A stretch of DNA of 29,016 nt from JAEUKQ01 sp964414755 (GCA_964414755.1 CAYPXH010000019.1:1-29016), one strand, 5' to 3'; shown: positions 7,597 to 16,258, counted from the first letter of the stretch. Numbers and translations: made by a program. The notes: generated by a model not told the origin, from the sequence alone.

Positions 7597-7642
7597 ATAA
7601 ATGAAAATATAAAAGATTATTAAATACGGAAGGCAGATAATT

Positions 7643-8707
7643 ATGTCATCACAATCCCGCAATACCGAGCGTGATTTATCAGAAAAAAACAAAGCGCTTG
7701 AATCGGCTCTTAGCCAAATAGAACGCGCCTTTGGTAAAGGTTCTATTATGCGGCTTGGGCAAAATGACAAAATTGTGGAAACAGAAGTAATTTCAAGCGG
7801 TTCGCTTGGATTAGACATAGCGCTTGGGATTGGTGGGTTACCACGTGGGCGAATTATTGAAATTTATGGTCCAGAAAGTTCCGGTAAAACAACCCTGGCT
7901 TTACACGTTATTGCTGAAGCACAGAAGAATGGTGGTGCTTGCGCGTTTGTTGATGCTGAACATGCATTAGATCCATCGTATGCTGCCAAACTTGGTGTCA
8001 ATGTTGCTGATTTATTAATTTCTCAGCCTGATGCCGGTGAGCAGGCACTTGAGATAGCTGATACATTGGTTAGGTCTGGTGCTATTGATGTTTTAGTTAT
8101 TGATAGTGTTGCTGCACTTGTACCAAAGGCAGAACTTGAAGGCGAGATGGGTGATACCCATGTTGGTTTACAGGCTAGATTGATGAGCCAAGCCTTACGT
8201 AAACTAACTTCATCAATTTCTAGGTCGCGGTGTATGGTTATTTTTATTAACCAAATTCGTATGAAAATTGGCATTATGTTTGGCAACCCGGAAACAACAA
8301 CCGGTGGAAATGCTTTAAAATTTTATGCCTCACTACGCTTGGAAATTAGGCGTGTTGGTTCGATTAAAGACAAGGATACAGTTGTTGGCAACCAGACACG
8401 TGTTAAAGTTGTTAAAAATAAATTAGCGCCGCCTTTTCGTGTTGTAGATTTTGATATTATGTATGGCGAAGGAATATCAAAAACTGGTGAATTAATTGAC
8501 CTTGGTGTTGCTGCGCAAGTTGTTGAAAAGTCTGGCACTTGGTTTTCATATAAAAGTCAACGCATAGGTCAGGGACGCGAAAACGCAAAACAATATCTAA
8601 AAAATCATGCCGAAGTTGCCTTGGCGATCGAAAATGCAATTCGCCAAAATTCTAAGTCGTTATCTGGTGCTTTGATTGAAGGAGGGGCAGCTGGCGACAA
8701 TGAATAG
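7643..8707 (+). CDS. recA: recombinase RecA
   Basis: RecA forms filaments on single-stranded DNA, catalyses strand exchange and triggers LexA self-cleavage. The 354-residue protein is full length. It shows Walker A GPESSGKT (76-83), Walker B ending in VLVIDSVAAL, the family stretch ALRKLTSSISRSRCMVIFINQIRMKIG, given here as ALRKLTSSIS followed by INQIRMKIG, and the DNA-binding loop-2 region TTTGGNALKFYAS. The usual NPETTTGG reading is intact. A GGAAGG ribosome site at 7628-7633 is nine bases before the ATG. It lies between cckA and alaS as in many alphaproteobacteria. The Ala/Gly/Asp-containing acidic tail (end GGAAGDNE) is short. Confidence 0.98.
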   Translation: MSSQSRNTERDLSEKNKALESALSQIERAFGKGSIMRLGQNDKIVETEVISSGSLGLDIALGIGGLPRGRIIEIYGPESSGKTTLALHVIAEAQKNGGACAFVDAEHALDPSYAAKLGVNVADLLISQPDAGEQALEIADTLVRSGAIDVLVIDSVAALVPKAELEGEMGDTHVGLQARLMSQALRKLTSSISRSRCMVIFINQIRMKIGIMFGNPETTTGGNALKFYASLRLEIRRVGSIKDKDTVVGNQTRVKVVKNKLAPPFRVVDFDIMYGEGISKTGELIDLGVAAQVVEKSGTWFSYKSQRIGQGRENAKQYLKNHAEVALAIENAIRQNSKSLSGALIEGGAAGDNE

Positions 8708-8736
8708 GGTAAATTTTAATATAAGGTAAATTTTTT

Positions 8737-11370
8737 ATGCTACGTACAAATGAAATACGAAACGTCTTTCTTGATTTTTTTAAGAAAGAAGGACATGAAA
8801 TTGTTCCCTCCAGTACGTTGGTTCCCAACAATGACCCTAGTCTGCTTTTTACTAATTCGGGCATGGTGCAGTTTAAAAATATTTTTACTGGCGCCGAAAA
8901 AAGGCAATATGTCAGGGCAGCTACTGCACAGAAATGTTTAAGGGCTGGTGGAAAACACAATGACCTTGAGAATGTTGGTTATACAGCGCGCCACCATACT
9001 TTTTTTGAGATGCTAGGAAATTTTTCTTTTGGTGATTATTTTAAAGAACGTGCCATTGAGATGGCTTGGCGTCTTATTACCAAAGAATATGGAATAGCAA
9101 AAGACAAACTGTTGGTAACAGTTTATGCTGATGATGAAGAAGCATATAAGTTGTGGCAAAAGATTGCCGGGTTGTCTGCAGACCGTATTATAAAAATATC
9201 AACCAATGATAATTTTTGGTCTATGGGAGATCTTGGGCCTTGTGGTCCATGTACTGAAATATTTTATGATCATGGAACTAAAATAGCTGGTGGTCCACCT
9301 GGTAGTAAAGATGCCGATGGCGATCGTTATATCGAAATTTGGAATTTGGTTTTTATGCAATTTGAACAGGTTGCAAAAGATCAAAGGATAACGCTGCCAA
9401 AACCATCAATTGATACAGGCATGGGACTTGAGCGCCTGACAGCTATTTTGCAGGGTAAACACGATAATTATGATATTGATACCATGCAAACTTTAGTGGC
9501 TGCATCTGTCGAATTTTCTAAAAAAGCGGCGGTCGGCGATACACGTTTTGCACACCGGGTAATTGCAGACCATCTTAGGGCTAGTAGTTTTTTGATTGCT
9601 GATGGGGTGTTACCAGCAAATGAAGGAAGGGGGTATGTTCTTCGGCGCATTATGCGTCGTGCAATGCGTCATGCACACAAACTCAATTCAAAAGATACAT
9701 TAATGTGGCAGCTTGTTCCAACTTTAATTCAAGAAATGGGTGCAGCCTATCCGGAGTTAGTTCGTGCTCAGGGGTTAATTATTGAAACCTTAAGAAATGA
9801 AGAAGAGAAATTTAAACAAACTCTTGAAAAGGGCTTAAAACTTTTAGAAGAGGAAACAAAAAACATACAAGGTAAACAATTGCCTGGTCGTATTGCTTTT
9901 AAACTTTATGATACGTATGGATTTCCGGTTGACTTAACCCAAGACATTTTAAAAAACCAAGGGATAGAGGTTGATACTAAAGGTTTTGATAAATCCATGG
10001 ATGAACAGCGCCAGGCTGCTCGTAAAGCTTGGATTGGATCTGGTCAAGAAAAAACAGCACAAGTTTGGTTTGACTGGTACCATCAGTTTGGTAGCACCGA
10101 ATTTTTGGGGTATTCAACAACAACAGCGGAAGCAAAAGTTATTGCTTTGTTAAAGCAAGGTCAGTCGGTACAAGAGGCAGCAACTGACGATGAAGTAATT
10201 GTCTTGACCAATCAAACACCTTTTTATGGCGAATCTGGTGGCCAGATGGGTGATCAGGGAATTATATTAACAGAAAAAAAAGCACGTTTACATGTCTATG
10301 ATACGCATAAGCAACTTGGATTAATGATAACCCACTCGGCCAAAGTGCTTGAAGGAAAAATTAAGGTTGGAGATGTTGTTACCTTAAAGGTCGATAATGA
10401 ACGACGACTGGCTTTACGTTCGAGCCATTCTGCAACGCACATATTACATGCTGTTTTAAGACAGGTCTTAGGAGAACAGGTAAGCCAAAAAGGGTCGTTG
10501 GTTGCACCTGAAAGATTACGTTTTGATTTTAGCTTTAATAAACCATTAACAGAGAATGATATAGAGTTAATTGAAAATAGAATTAATTATATTATTCGAC
10601 AGAATTTATCGGTGCATAGTAGTCAAATGAGTATGCAGCAGGCTATAAGTTCTGGTGCTATGGCTTTGTTTGGCGAAAAATATGGCGACGAAGTTCGCGT
10701 TATTTCAATCGCACAAGACATTAAATATCCATTTTCAATTGAGTTATGCGGTGGCACGCATGTTCAACAGACCGGTGATATTGGTTATTTTAAGATTATT
10801 AGCGAAGGTGCTGTTGCGGCTGGAATTCGGCGTATCGAGGCACTAACTGGTTATCAAGCAGAAACCTACGTCCGTGAACAGTTAAAGTTAATAAATCTTG
10901 TGGCGCAAATGATGAAAACCAAGATCACCGACGTGCCACAACGTATTCAAGATATACTTACTGAACGTAAACAGCTGGAAAGCCAAATATCTCAAAATCG
11001 TAAAAGCGCCGCAAGTAGCTTGTCTAGCGATCAACTTGTCGAATTTGATGGCGGGCAGATTTTGGCAAAATCGCTTGTCGCTGTTCCGGCTAAAGAGCTG
11101 AAAAGTATAGCTGATAATCTTAAGAAAACTATTTCTTCAGGTGTTGTCATACTTATTTCAGAAGAGGATAACAGTACTTCGTTAGTGGTTGCGGTCACTC
11201 AGAACCTAATACCAAAAATTGATGCGGTACGATTGGTAAAAATTGGGGCTAAATTACTAGGCGGCAAGGGTGGTGGTGGGCGTGCTGAAATGGCTCAAGC
11301 CGGCGGTCCAGCTAACGGCAAAGCAGCACTTGTTATCCAGGAATTAAAACAAACGATTCTAAACATCTGA
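8737..11370 (+). CDS. alaS: alanine-tRNA ligase
   Basis: AlaRS charges tRNA-Ala, recognising the G3-U70 pair, and clears mischarged Ser- and Gly-tRNA-Ala. The 877-residue protein has the class II core from the N-terminus (MLRTNEIRNVFLDFF, then VPSSTLVPNNDPSLLFTNSG, motif 2 with RHHTFFEMLGNFSFGDYF). It has the editing domain with zinc motif HSATH (564-568) and CGGTH (671-675), and the C-Ala domain with GGKGGGG near 845-851. All key motifs are intact and the length is normal. It starts 29 bases after recA, with AAGG nearby, and is likely co-transcribed. A hairpin follows its stop before the convergent icd. Confidence 0.98.
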   Translation: MLRTNEIRNVFLDFFKKEGHEIVPSSTLVPNNDPSLLFTNSGMVQFKNIFTGAEKRQYVRAATAQKCLRAGGKHNDLENVGYTARHHTFFEMLGNFSFGDYFKERAIEMAWRLITKEYGIAKDKLLVTVYADDEEAYKLWQKIAGLSADRIIKISTNDNFWSMGDLGPCGPCTEIFYDHGTKIAGGPPGSKDADGDRYIEIWNLVFMQFEQVAKDQRITLPKPSIDTGMGLERLTAILQGKHDNYDIDTMQTLVAASVEFSKKAAVGDTRFAHRVIADHLRASSFLIADGVLPANEGRGYVLRRIMRRAMRHAHKLNSKDTLMWQLVPTLIQEMGAAYPELVRAQGLIIETLRNEEEKFKQTLEKGLKLLEEETKNIQGKQLPGRIAFKLYDTYGFPVDLTQDILKNQGIEVDTKGFDKSMDEQRQAARKAWIGSGQEKTAQVWFDWYHQFGSTEFLGYSTTTAEAKVIALLKQGQSVQEAATDDEVIVLTNQTPFYGESGGQMGDQGIILTEKKARLHVYDTHKQLGLMITHSAKVLEGKIKVGDVVTLKVDNERRLALRSSHSATHILHAVLRQVLGEQVSQKGSLVAPERLRFDFSFNKPLTENDIELIENRINYIIRQNLSVHSSQMSMQQAISSGAMALFGEKYGDEVRVISIAQDIKYPFSIELCGGTHVQQTGDIGYFKIISEGAVAAGIRRIEALTGYQAETYVREQLKLINLVAQMMKTKITDVPQRIQDILTERKQLESQISQNRKSAASSLSSDQLVEFDGGQILAKSLVAVPAKELKSIADNLKKTISSGVVILISEEDNSTSLVVAVTQNLIPKIDAVRLVKIGAKLLGGKGGGGRAEMAQAGGPANGKAALVIQELKQTILNI

Positions 11371-11383
11371 GAGTCTTAATAAA

Positions 11384-11415
11384 AACAGCCCCAATCTTTT
11401 GAGGATGGGGCTGTT
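11384..11415 (-). terminator. intrinsic terminator of icd, possibly also used by alaS
   Basis: AACAGCCCC (11384-11392) pairs with GGGGCTGTT (11407-11415), extended inward by about three pairs with one bulged A. On the minus strand the stem is followed by TTTTTATT-like sequence, the classic U tract, so it should end icd transcripts. On the plus strand the following ACAATACT is a poor U tract, so its effect on alaS is uncertain. Confidence 0.8.
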
Positions 11416-11442
11416 ACAATACTCAGACCAGTTTATAAATAA

Positions 11443-12657
11443 CTAGCGGAGCGCTTGCTTTAGATTTTGATCGAGTTTGTCCAAAAATTGCGTTGTTGTT
11501 AACCATTTTTGGTTTGGGCTGATAAGCAACGCAAGGTCTTTTGTCATAAAGCCAGCTTCAACCGTACTAATACAAACCTTTTCCAATGTTTCTGCAAAAC
11601 GCTGTACCTCGGGTGTTTTATCAAATAAACCGCGGTACCATAATCCTCTTGTCCACGCATATATTGAAGCAATTGGATTAGTTGATGTTTCCTTACCCTT
11701 TTGATGTTCACGGTAGTGGCGTGTTACGGTACCATGAGCTGCTTCGGCCTCGACTGTTTTACCGTCTGGCGACAAAAGTACAGAGGTCATTAAGCCCAGC
11801 GAACCGAAACCTTGCGCAACAGTATCAGATTGAACGTCGCCATCATAATTTTTACAAGCCCAGACGAAACCACCATTCCATTTTAAGGCGCTTGCTACCA
11901 TATCATCAATTAATCTGTGTTCGTATGTGATATTTTTGGCTTGATATTTTGCAGCAAATTCTTGGTCAAAAACTTCTTGGAAAATGTCTTTAAAGCGACC
12001 ATCATAGGTTTTAAGTATAGTGTTTTTTGTAGAAAGATAAACCGGCCATCCAAGACTTAGGCCATAGTTAAAGCAGGCTTTTGCAAATCCCCGAATTGAT
12101 TCGTCTAAATTATACATAGCAAGAGCAACACCAGCCCCAGGAAAATCAAAGACAGGGTATTCAACTGCTTTTGACCCATTTGCAGGTTCAAAACGCAGGG
12201 AAAGTTTGCCGCTACCTGGAATAATAATGTCAGTTGCTCGGTATTGATCGCCAAAAGCGTGGCGACCGATAACAATGGGTTGCGTCCAACCCGGAACTAG
12301 TCTTGGAACATTTTGACAAATAATTGGTTGTCGGAAAACTGTTCCGTCTAAAATATTGCGAATAGTTCCATTAGGTGATTTCCACATTTTCTTAAGGTTA
12401 AATTCTTTAACCCGAGCTTCATCCGGAGTGATTGTAGCGCATTTGACACCGACATTATATTTTTTAATTGCTTTAGCGGCATCAACCGTAACTTGATCTT
12501 CGGTTCTATCTCTATTCTCAATACCCAAATCAAAATATTTTAAATCAACATCCAAATATGGAACAATTAACTTTTCGCGAATAAATTTCCAAATAATCCT
12601 GGTCATTTCGTCGCCATCAAGTTCAACAACGGGTTGTAAGACCTTAATCTTTTTCAT
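11443..12657 (-). CDS. icd: isocitrate dehydrogenase, NADP-dependent (eukaryote-like type)
   Basis: This TCA-cycle enzyme oxidises isocitrate to 2-oxoglutarate and CO2, making NADPH. The 404-residue protein matches the homodimeric subgroup that includes mitochondrial IDH2 and most alphaproteobacterial enzymes. It opens with VVELDGDEMTRIIW, has the isocitrate-binding SPNGTIRNILDGTVFR (93-108), and carries GRHAFGDQYRATD, the metal-site Asp residues around YDGDVQSDTVAQGFGSLGLM, and the cofactor-binding EAAHGTVTRHYR. The NADP preference follows from membership in this subgroup. A strong AAGGAG ribosome site (12665-12670 on the minus strand) lies seven bases before the ATG. It follows the LOG-family gene by 24 bases, so the two are probably one transcript. 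Confidence 0.97.
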   Translation of the reverse strand: MKKIKVLQPVVELDGDEMTRIIWKFIREKLIVPYLDVDLKYFDLGIENRDRTEDQVTVDAAKAIKKYNVGVKCATITPDEARVKEFNLKKMWKSPNGTIRNILDGTVFRQPIICQNVPRLVPGWTQPIVIGRHAFGDQYRATDIIIPGSGKLSLRFEPANGSKAVEYPVFDFPGAGVALAMYNLDESIRGFAKACFNYGLSLGWPVYLSTKNTILKTYDGRFKDIFQEVFDQEFAAKYQAKNITYEHRLIDDMVASALKWNGGFVWACKNYDGDVQSDTVAQGFGSLGLMTSVLLSPDGKTVEAEAAHGTVTRHYREHQKGKETSTNPIASIYAWTRGLWYRGLFDKTPEVQRFAETLEKVCISTVEAGFMTKDLALLISPNQKWLTTTQFLDKLDQNLKQALR

Positions 12658-12681
12658 TTAGTTTCTCCTTGGTTGTTAGTG

Positions 12682-13245
12682 TTAGATAAAAATTTCATCT
12701 GGCTCTTGAATAATGTGTATTAACGAACGATTTGAATATTTAACGAAACCCTCGTTAATCATATGGTCAATTGTTGTTGCCAAAGGGGTCCAGAATTCGT
12801 TGATATTCATTAAAAAAATATTTTTTTTATGTAAATTAAGTTGTTTCCAGGTTAGAACCTCAAAAAACTCGTCCAGAGTACCAAAGCCACCAGGTAAGAC
12901 TACGATAGTATCAGATAAATCAAACATAACTTCTTTTCGTTCATGCATCGTTGAAACAAAAATTGTTTCGCTAAGTTTTGGGTGAACAATTTCGATGCTA
13001 GATAAAAATTTAGGTATAACACCAACAACCTTACCGCCATTCTTTATGACAGCAGAAGCAACAACCCCCATAAGACCAACCTGAGCACCGCCGTAAACAA
13101 GCTTTACATTTTTTTCGGCAATTAAACGCCCAAATTCTTGTGCCTTATTGGTATATGCAGAGTTGTTTCCTGATGATGCTCCACAAAATAAACATATTGA
13201 GTTTATATTTTTTTGATACTTTTGCTTAATGTGTTGGTTATTCAT
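12682..13245 (-). CDS. LOG family protein (TIGR00730-type nucleotide phosphoribohydrolase)
   Basis: LOG-family proteins have a lysine-decarboxylase-like Rossmann fold. Characterised members cleave cytokinin or adenosine monophosphates to base and ribose 5-phosphate. The 187-residue protein has ICLFCGASSG (17-26), LVYGGAQVGLMG (49-60), MHERK (100-104) and PGGFGTLDE (118-126). The last two are the defining catalytic and phosphate-binding motifs, and all are intact. It is transcribed just upstream of icd, 24 bases away, and divergently from the cytochrome c gene. In a bacterium the substrate is more likely a purine monophosphate than a plant hormone; this is inference. The old label 'lysine decarboxylase' would be wrong. 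Confidence 0.9.
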   Translation of the reverse strand: MNNQHIKQKYQKNINSICLFCGASSGNNSAYTNKAQEFGRLIAEKNVKLVYGGAQVGLMGVVASAVIKNGGKVVGVIPKFLSSIEIVHPKLSETIFVSTMHERKEVMFDLSDTIVVLPGGFGTLDEFFEVLTWKQLNLHKKNIFLMNINEFWTPLATTIDHMINEGFVKYSNRSLIHIIQEPDEIFI

Positions 13246-13286
13246 TTAAAATCATGCTTTTTTGAAATATATTGTTCATATAACTT

Positions 13287-13305
13287 TTTACTTAGCATAA
13301 GTAAA
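13287..13305. promoter_or_regulatory. inverted repeat between divergent genes, candidate operator
   Basis: TTTACTTA (13287-13294), GCA, then TAAGTAAA (13298-13305): perfect eight-base arms with a three-base centre. It lies 42 bases before the LOG-gene start and 57 before the cytochrome c start, where one dimeric regulator could act on both. The regulator is not identifiable. All-AT-rich arms make chance occurrence possible. Confidence 0.4.
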
Positions 13306-13361
13306 TAAGCTGTTTTATAGTAATAAAAGTTATTCATAATTGTTGTTGGTACAGAAAAGCG

Positions 13362-14291
13362 ATGGACATCAACTTTATAACAAGACGCATACAGCGATTG
13401 ATTAACACAATATTTCTTTGTTTTGTGTTTTATTTTTTATCACTGCAACAAACCACGCCTTATGGACACCTAATAGGTGATGTCAAACAAGGTGAATACA
13501 TGTTTACAGTTGCTGGATGTCAATCATGCCACACAGAAAAACCAGCAGCAATAGGTGCTGGTGGCGTTGAAATTAGAACACCGTTCGGATCTTTTTACAC
13601 ACCGAATATTACACCCCACCCAATTTTTGGTATTGGTTTATGGTCACGTGATCAGTTCGCTGATTCCTTACGTTATGGTAAGAACACAAGCGTTGGCTCG
13701 TTTTTTCCAAGTTTCCCATATACATCTTATACTAAAATGTCTGATCAAGATATTATATCGCTTTATACCTATATCATGACTTTGCCAAAAATAGCGCAAG
13801 AAAATAAAAATCATCAGTTGGATTTTCCATTCAGCTGGCGCTTTGCAACCAATTTTTGGCGGTTGCTTTTTTTTCAACCAGGCACGTATCAGTATAACCA
13901 AAATTCAGATGAGATGTGGAATCGCGGTGCCTATTTGGTTCAAGCCGTAGGACACTGTGCTGAATGCCATTCCCCAAGAAATTTTTTAGGAAAAATTGTT
14001 AATAATATGACATTAACTGGGAATCCAAAAGATTATGATGGTTCAATAGTACCAAATATTACACCTGACTCCGAAACAGGGATCGGTTTGTGGAAAGAAG
14101 GTGATATAGTGGCTTTACTTAAATTTGGCATATTACCTAATGGAGATGTTGTTGGTGGAAAAATGATGGAATTTGTGATGAATGCCAGTAGCAAATTATC
14201 TGATCAAGATTTGCAAGCTATTGCGTTATATCTAAAATCATTACCACCAGTCTATAATCCCGAAGCTCTAGCTACCAAGCCAGAGTTTTAA
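13362..14291 (+). CDS. di-heme cytochrome c, membrane-anchored or periplasmic
   Basis: The 309-residue protein has a positively charged N-terminus (RRIQR) and a hydrophobic segment at about 15-28, so it is exported; no clear signal-peptidase site is seen and it may stay anchored. It has two c-type heme motifs, CQSCH (Cys53, Cys56, His57) and CAECH (Cys199, Cys202, His203). Each starts a similar half with PNITP and GIGLW motifs and a Ser-Asp-Gln-Asp stretch, so the protein is an internal duplication. This layout resembles cytochrome subunits of membrane-bound alcohol or sugar dehydrogenases, which usually have three hemes. No dehydrogenase gene is adjacent, so electron donor and acceptor are unknown. 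It is followed 15 bases later by psd, probably in one operon. Confidence 0.87.
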   Translation: MDINFITRRIQRLINTIFLCFVFYFLSLQQTTPYGHLIGDVKQGEYMFTVAGCQSCHTEKPAAIGAGGVEIRTPFGSFYTPNITPHPIFGIGLWSRDQFADSLRYGKNTSVGSFFPSFPYTSYTKMSDQDIISLYTYIMTLPKIAQENKNHQLDFPFSWRFATNFWRLLFFQPGTYQYNQNSDEMWNRGAYLVQAVGHCAECHSPRNFLGKIVNNMTLTGNPKDYDGSIVPNITPDSETGIGLWKEGDIVALLKFGILPNGDVVGGKMMEFVMNASSKLSDQDLQAIALYLKSLPPVYNPEALATKPEF

Positions 14292-14306
14292 TATAATATA
14301 AAGTTT

Positions 14307-14981
14307 ATGAAAGGGTATGTTTTGCTGCGCTATTTTTTTGTTCCTATTCACCGTGCGGGTTGGACTTTTATTTTATTGTTTTTATCCATAACAACTTTAA
14401 CCATATTTGTGTGGTGGCCTTTATCGGTTCCAATGGGCGTTATCACTTTGTGGTGTGTATATTTTTTTAGGGATCCGCACCGTGTTATTTCGCCTGAAGC
14501 GGCTGAGATAATAGCGCCTGCAGATGGAATGGTGCTTGGGGTATCTAATGTTAAATTTCCTACAAATTTATTGAATAAACAACCTTTTGATGAATGTATT
14601 AAAATTAGTATTTTTATGAGTATATTCAATGTTCATGTTAATCGATCGCCCGCATCAGGAATGGTGATAGATATCAAATATCATCAGGGTCGTTTTTTTA
14701 ATGCTGCCCTTGATAAAGCTAGTCAACATAATGAACGAAACGCAATATGGCTAAGAACAAAGAATAATCTTGACGTTGTCTTTGTTCAGATTGCTGGCCT
14801 CGTGGCCAGAAGGATTAATTGCGATCTTACAGTAGGGCAATCGGTTGAGAAGGGGCAAAAATATGGAATCATTAAATTTGGTAGTCGATTAGATATCTAT
14901 GTACCAAAAAATTTAAAAATAAACATACTGCCTGGTCAAACAAGTATTGCTGGGGAGACCGTTCTTGCAAGCATCACATAA
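14307..14981 (+). CDS. psd: phosphatidylserine decarboxylase proenzyme
   Basis: Psd converts phosphatidylserine to phosphatidylethanolamine at the inner membrane. It is a pyruvoyl enzyme made by self-cleavage between Gly and Ser. The 224-residue product is of the short alphaproteobacterial type. It has an N-terminal hydrophobic region (about 18-52), IAPADGMVLG (68-77), FMSIFNVHVNRSP (about 107-119) and the cleavage site FGSRLD with Gly192-Ser193. Cleavage would leave a 32-residue alpha chain bearing the pyruvoyl group. It sits between the cytochrome c gene and pssA, and pssA makes its substrate. Confidence 0.96.
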   Translation: MKGYVLLRYFFVPIHRAGWTFILLFLSITTLTIFVWWPLSVPMGVITLWCVYFFRDPHRVISPEAAEIIAPADGMVLGVSNVKFPTNLLNKQPFDECIKISIFMSIFNVHVNRSPASGMVIDIKYHQGRFFNAALDKASQHNERNAIWLRTKNNLDVVFVQIAGLVARRINCDLTVGQSVEKGQKYGIIKFGSRLDIYVPKNLKINILPGQTSIAGETVLASIT

Positions 14982-14997
14982 GATTTGAAAAAACAAT

Positions 14998-15762
14998 ATG
15001 AGCCGAAAAAGAAAAACAATTCCTTTTTTGCCACCTGAAAGTAAGTTGATACCAAATATTATTACAGTTTTTGCGTTATGCGCTGGCTTAACAAGTATTC
15101 GTTTTGCTTTACAACAACGCTGGGAAGAGGCTGTTGCTGCTATTTTTATTGCTGCTATCTTGGATGGTTTAGATGGACGGATCGCACGCTTAATGAAAGC
15201 AACCAGCCGTTTTGGAGCAGAACTTGACTCGTTATCAGATTTTGTATCATTTGGAGTAGCGCCGGCAATTTTGGTCTATCAACGATCGTTGTTTGAATTA
15301 AAATCTTTTGGTTGGGCTATTGTTTTAATTTATACAATCTGTTGTGCTTTGCGATTAGCGCGTTTTAATATCCAAAGTCATTCAAATGCATCACCAATTA
15401 TTTATACACCTGGCTTTTTTACTGGTATACCATCACCAGCCGCGGCAGTTCTAAGTTTATTGCCAATGATTGCTTTTTTTGAAATTAAAGAACCTTTTAT
15501 TCTTAACCCGTGGGTCTGGTGTATATGGATTATAAGTCTTTCTGGGTTGATGATTAGCCATTTACCAACTTTGTCTATAAAAAACCTAAGACTAAAACCT
15601 CAGTTTATCTCTACTTTTTTCTTGTTGTTTGTCATTCTAATTACTCTGATGATCACATTTCCATGGATCGTGATTTTAGTTATGTCTTTTATATACATAT
15701 TAACGCTACCTTTTTCGTACAGGGCACATAAAAGGAAGCAAAAAAGTATTAGCAATAGTTAG
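14998..15762 (+). CDS. pssA: CDP-diacylglycerol-serine O-phosphatidyltransferase
   Basis: PssA joins CDP-diacylglycerol and L-serine to make phosphatidylserine, which Psd then decarboxylates. The 254-residue integral membrane protein carries the CDP-alcohol phosphotransferase signature in full at 56-81: Asp56, Asp59-Gly60, Ala63-Arg64, Gly73, Asp77 and Asp81. Several hydrophobic helices follow (about 100-125, 135-160, 170-190, 202-240), and the C-terminal tail is basic. It begins 16 bases after psd, so the two enzymes form a phosphatidylethanolamine pair. The choice of serine rather than glycerol phosphate as acceptor comes from the linkage to psd and the overall family look. Confidence 0.95.
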   Translation: MSRKRKTIPFLPPESKLIPNIITVFALCAGLTSIRFALQQRWEEAVAAIFIAAILDGLDGRIARLMKATSRFGAELDSLSDFVSFGVAPAILVYQRSLFELKSFGWAIVLIYTICCALRLARFNIQSHSNASPIIYTPGFFTGIPSPAAAVLSLLPMIAFFEIKEPFILNPWVWCIWIISLSGLMISHLPTLSIKNLRLKPQFISTFFLLFVILITLMITFPWIVILVMSFIYILTLPFSYRAHKRKQKSISNS

Positions 15763-15795
15763 AAGTAATTTTAGTATTATTGAAATATTAATGAT

Positions 15796-16218
15796 CTAAT
15801 TGTTATCCCGCTTTGTTTTTTCCAAGCGTTCATGCCGCTCCTGTGCTTCAAGGCTTAAGGTGGCTATTGGCCTTGCTTCAAGTCTTTTAACACCAATTGG
15901 TTCGTTGGTTTCTTCGCAATATCCGTAAGTTCCATCTTCAATACGCTGTAGTGCCGCATCAATTTTTGTTATTAATTTTCGTTCACGATCGCGTGTTCTT
16001 AATTCCCGCGCCATATCTGCTTCGTGTACAGCGCGATCAACCATGTCACTGTCATCAAGTGGTTCAGCTTGCAGATTATTAAGCGTTTCTGCTGATTCGC
16101 GTAAAAGATCAGCACGCCACTTTAATAGTTTTTGACGAAAATACTCTTGCTGTTTGGGATTCATGAAAGGCTCATCTTCACTAGGTTTGTAGTTTGCAGG
16201 AAGGATTTTTTTAGGCAT
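15796..16218 (-). CDS. dksA: RNA polymerase-binding transcription factor DksA (one-cysteine type)
   Basis: DksA enters the secondary channel of RNA polymerase and, usually with ppGpp, tunes rRNA and amino-acid promoters. The 140-residue protein has the long coiled coil with the tip motif DMVDRA (Asp58, Asp61, Ala63). RELRTRDRERKLI follows, then the globular end GYCEETNEPIGVKRL. The four-cysteine zinc finger of E. coli DksA is reduced to one cysteine, Cys101; the other three positions are Thr, Ala or similar. Alphaproteobacterial DksA proteins of this kind are known and still act on polymerase. It converges with pssA and lies downstream of recG on the same strand, 128 bases away. Confidence 0.95.
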   Translation of the reverse strand: MPKKILPANYKPSEDEPFMNPKQQEYFRQKLLKWRADLLRESAETLNNLQAEPLDDSDMVDRAVHEADMARELRTRDRERKLITKIDAALQRIEDGTYGYCEETNEPIGVKRLEARPIATLSLEAQERHERLEKTKRDNN

Positions 16219-16241
16219 GATCTTTTCCCAAGTTTATTTAG

Positions 16242-16255
16242 TGTTAAGTTTAACA
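16242..16255. promoter_or_regulatory. short palindrome in the dksA leader or start region
   Basis: TGTTAA, GT, TTAACA: six-base arms, perfect, 24 bases before the dksA ATG. If the promoter at 16259-16288 is real, this covers the transcription start. It could be a protein site or a small hairpin in the leader; it could also be chance in AT-rich DNA. Confidence 0.3.
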
Positions 16256-16258
16256 GTA

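Noticed and set aside
7564..7818. 84-codon open frame on the minus strand across the recA start
   Set aside because: It overlaps recA in antisense, has no family resemblance, and would place a gene over the recA ribosome site. AT-rich DNA gives many such frames.
8708..8734. Two copies of GGTAAATTTT before alaS, 17 bases apart
   Set aside because: Only two short AT-rich copies; they are explained well enough by chance and the AAGG ribosome site.
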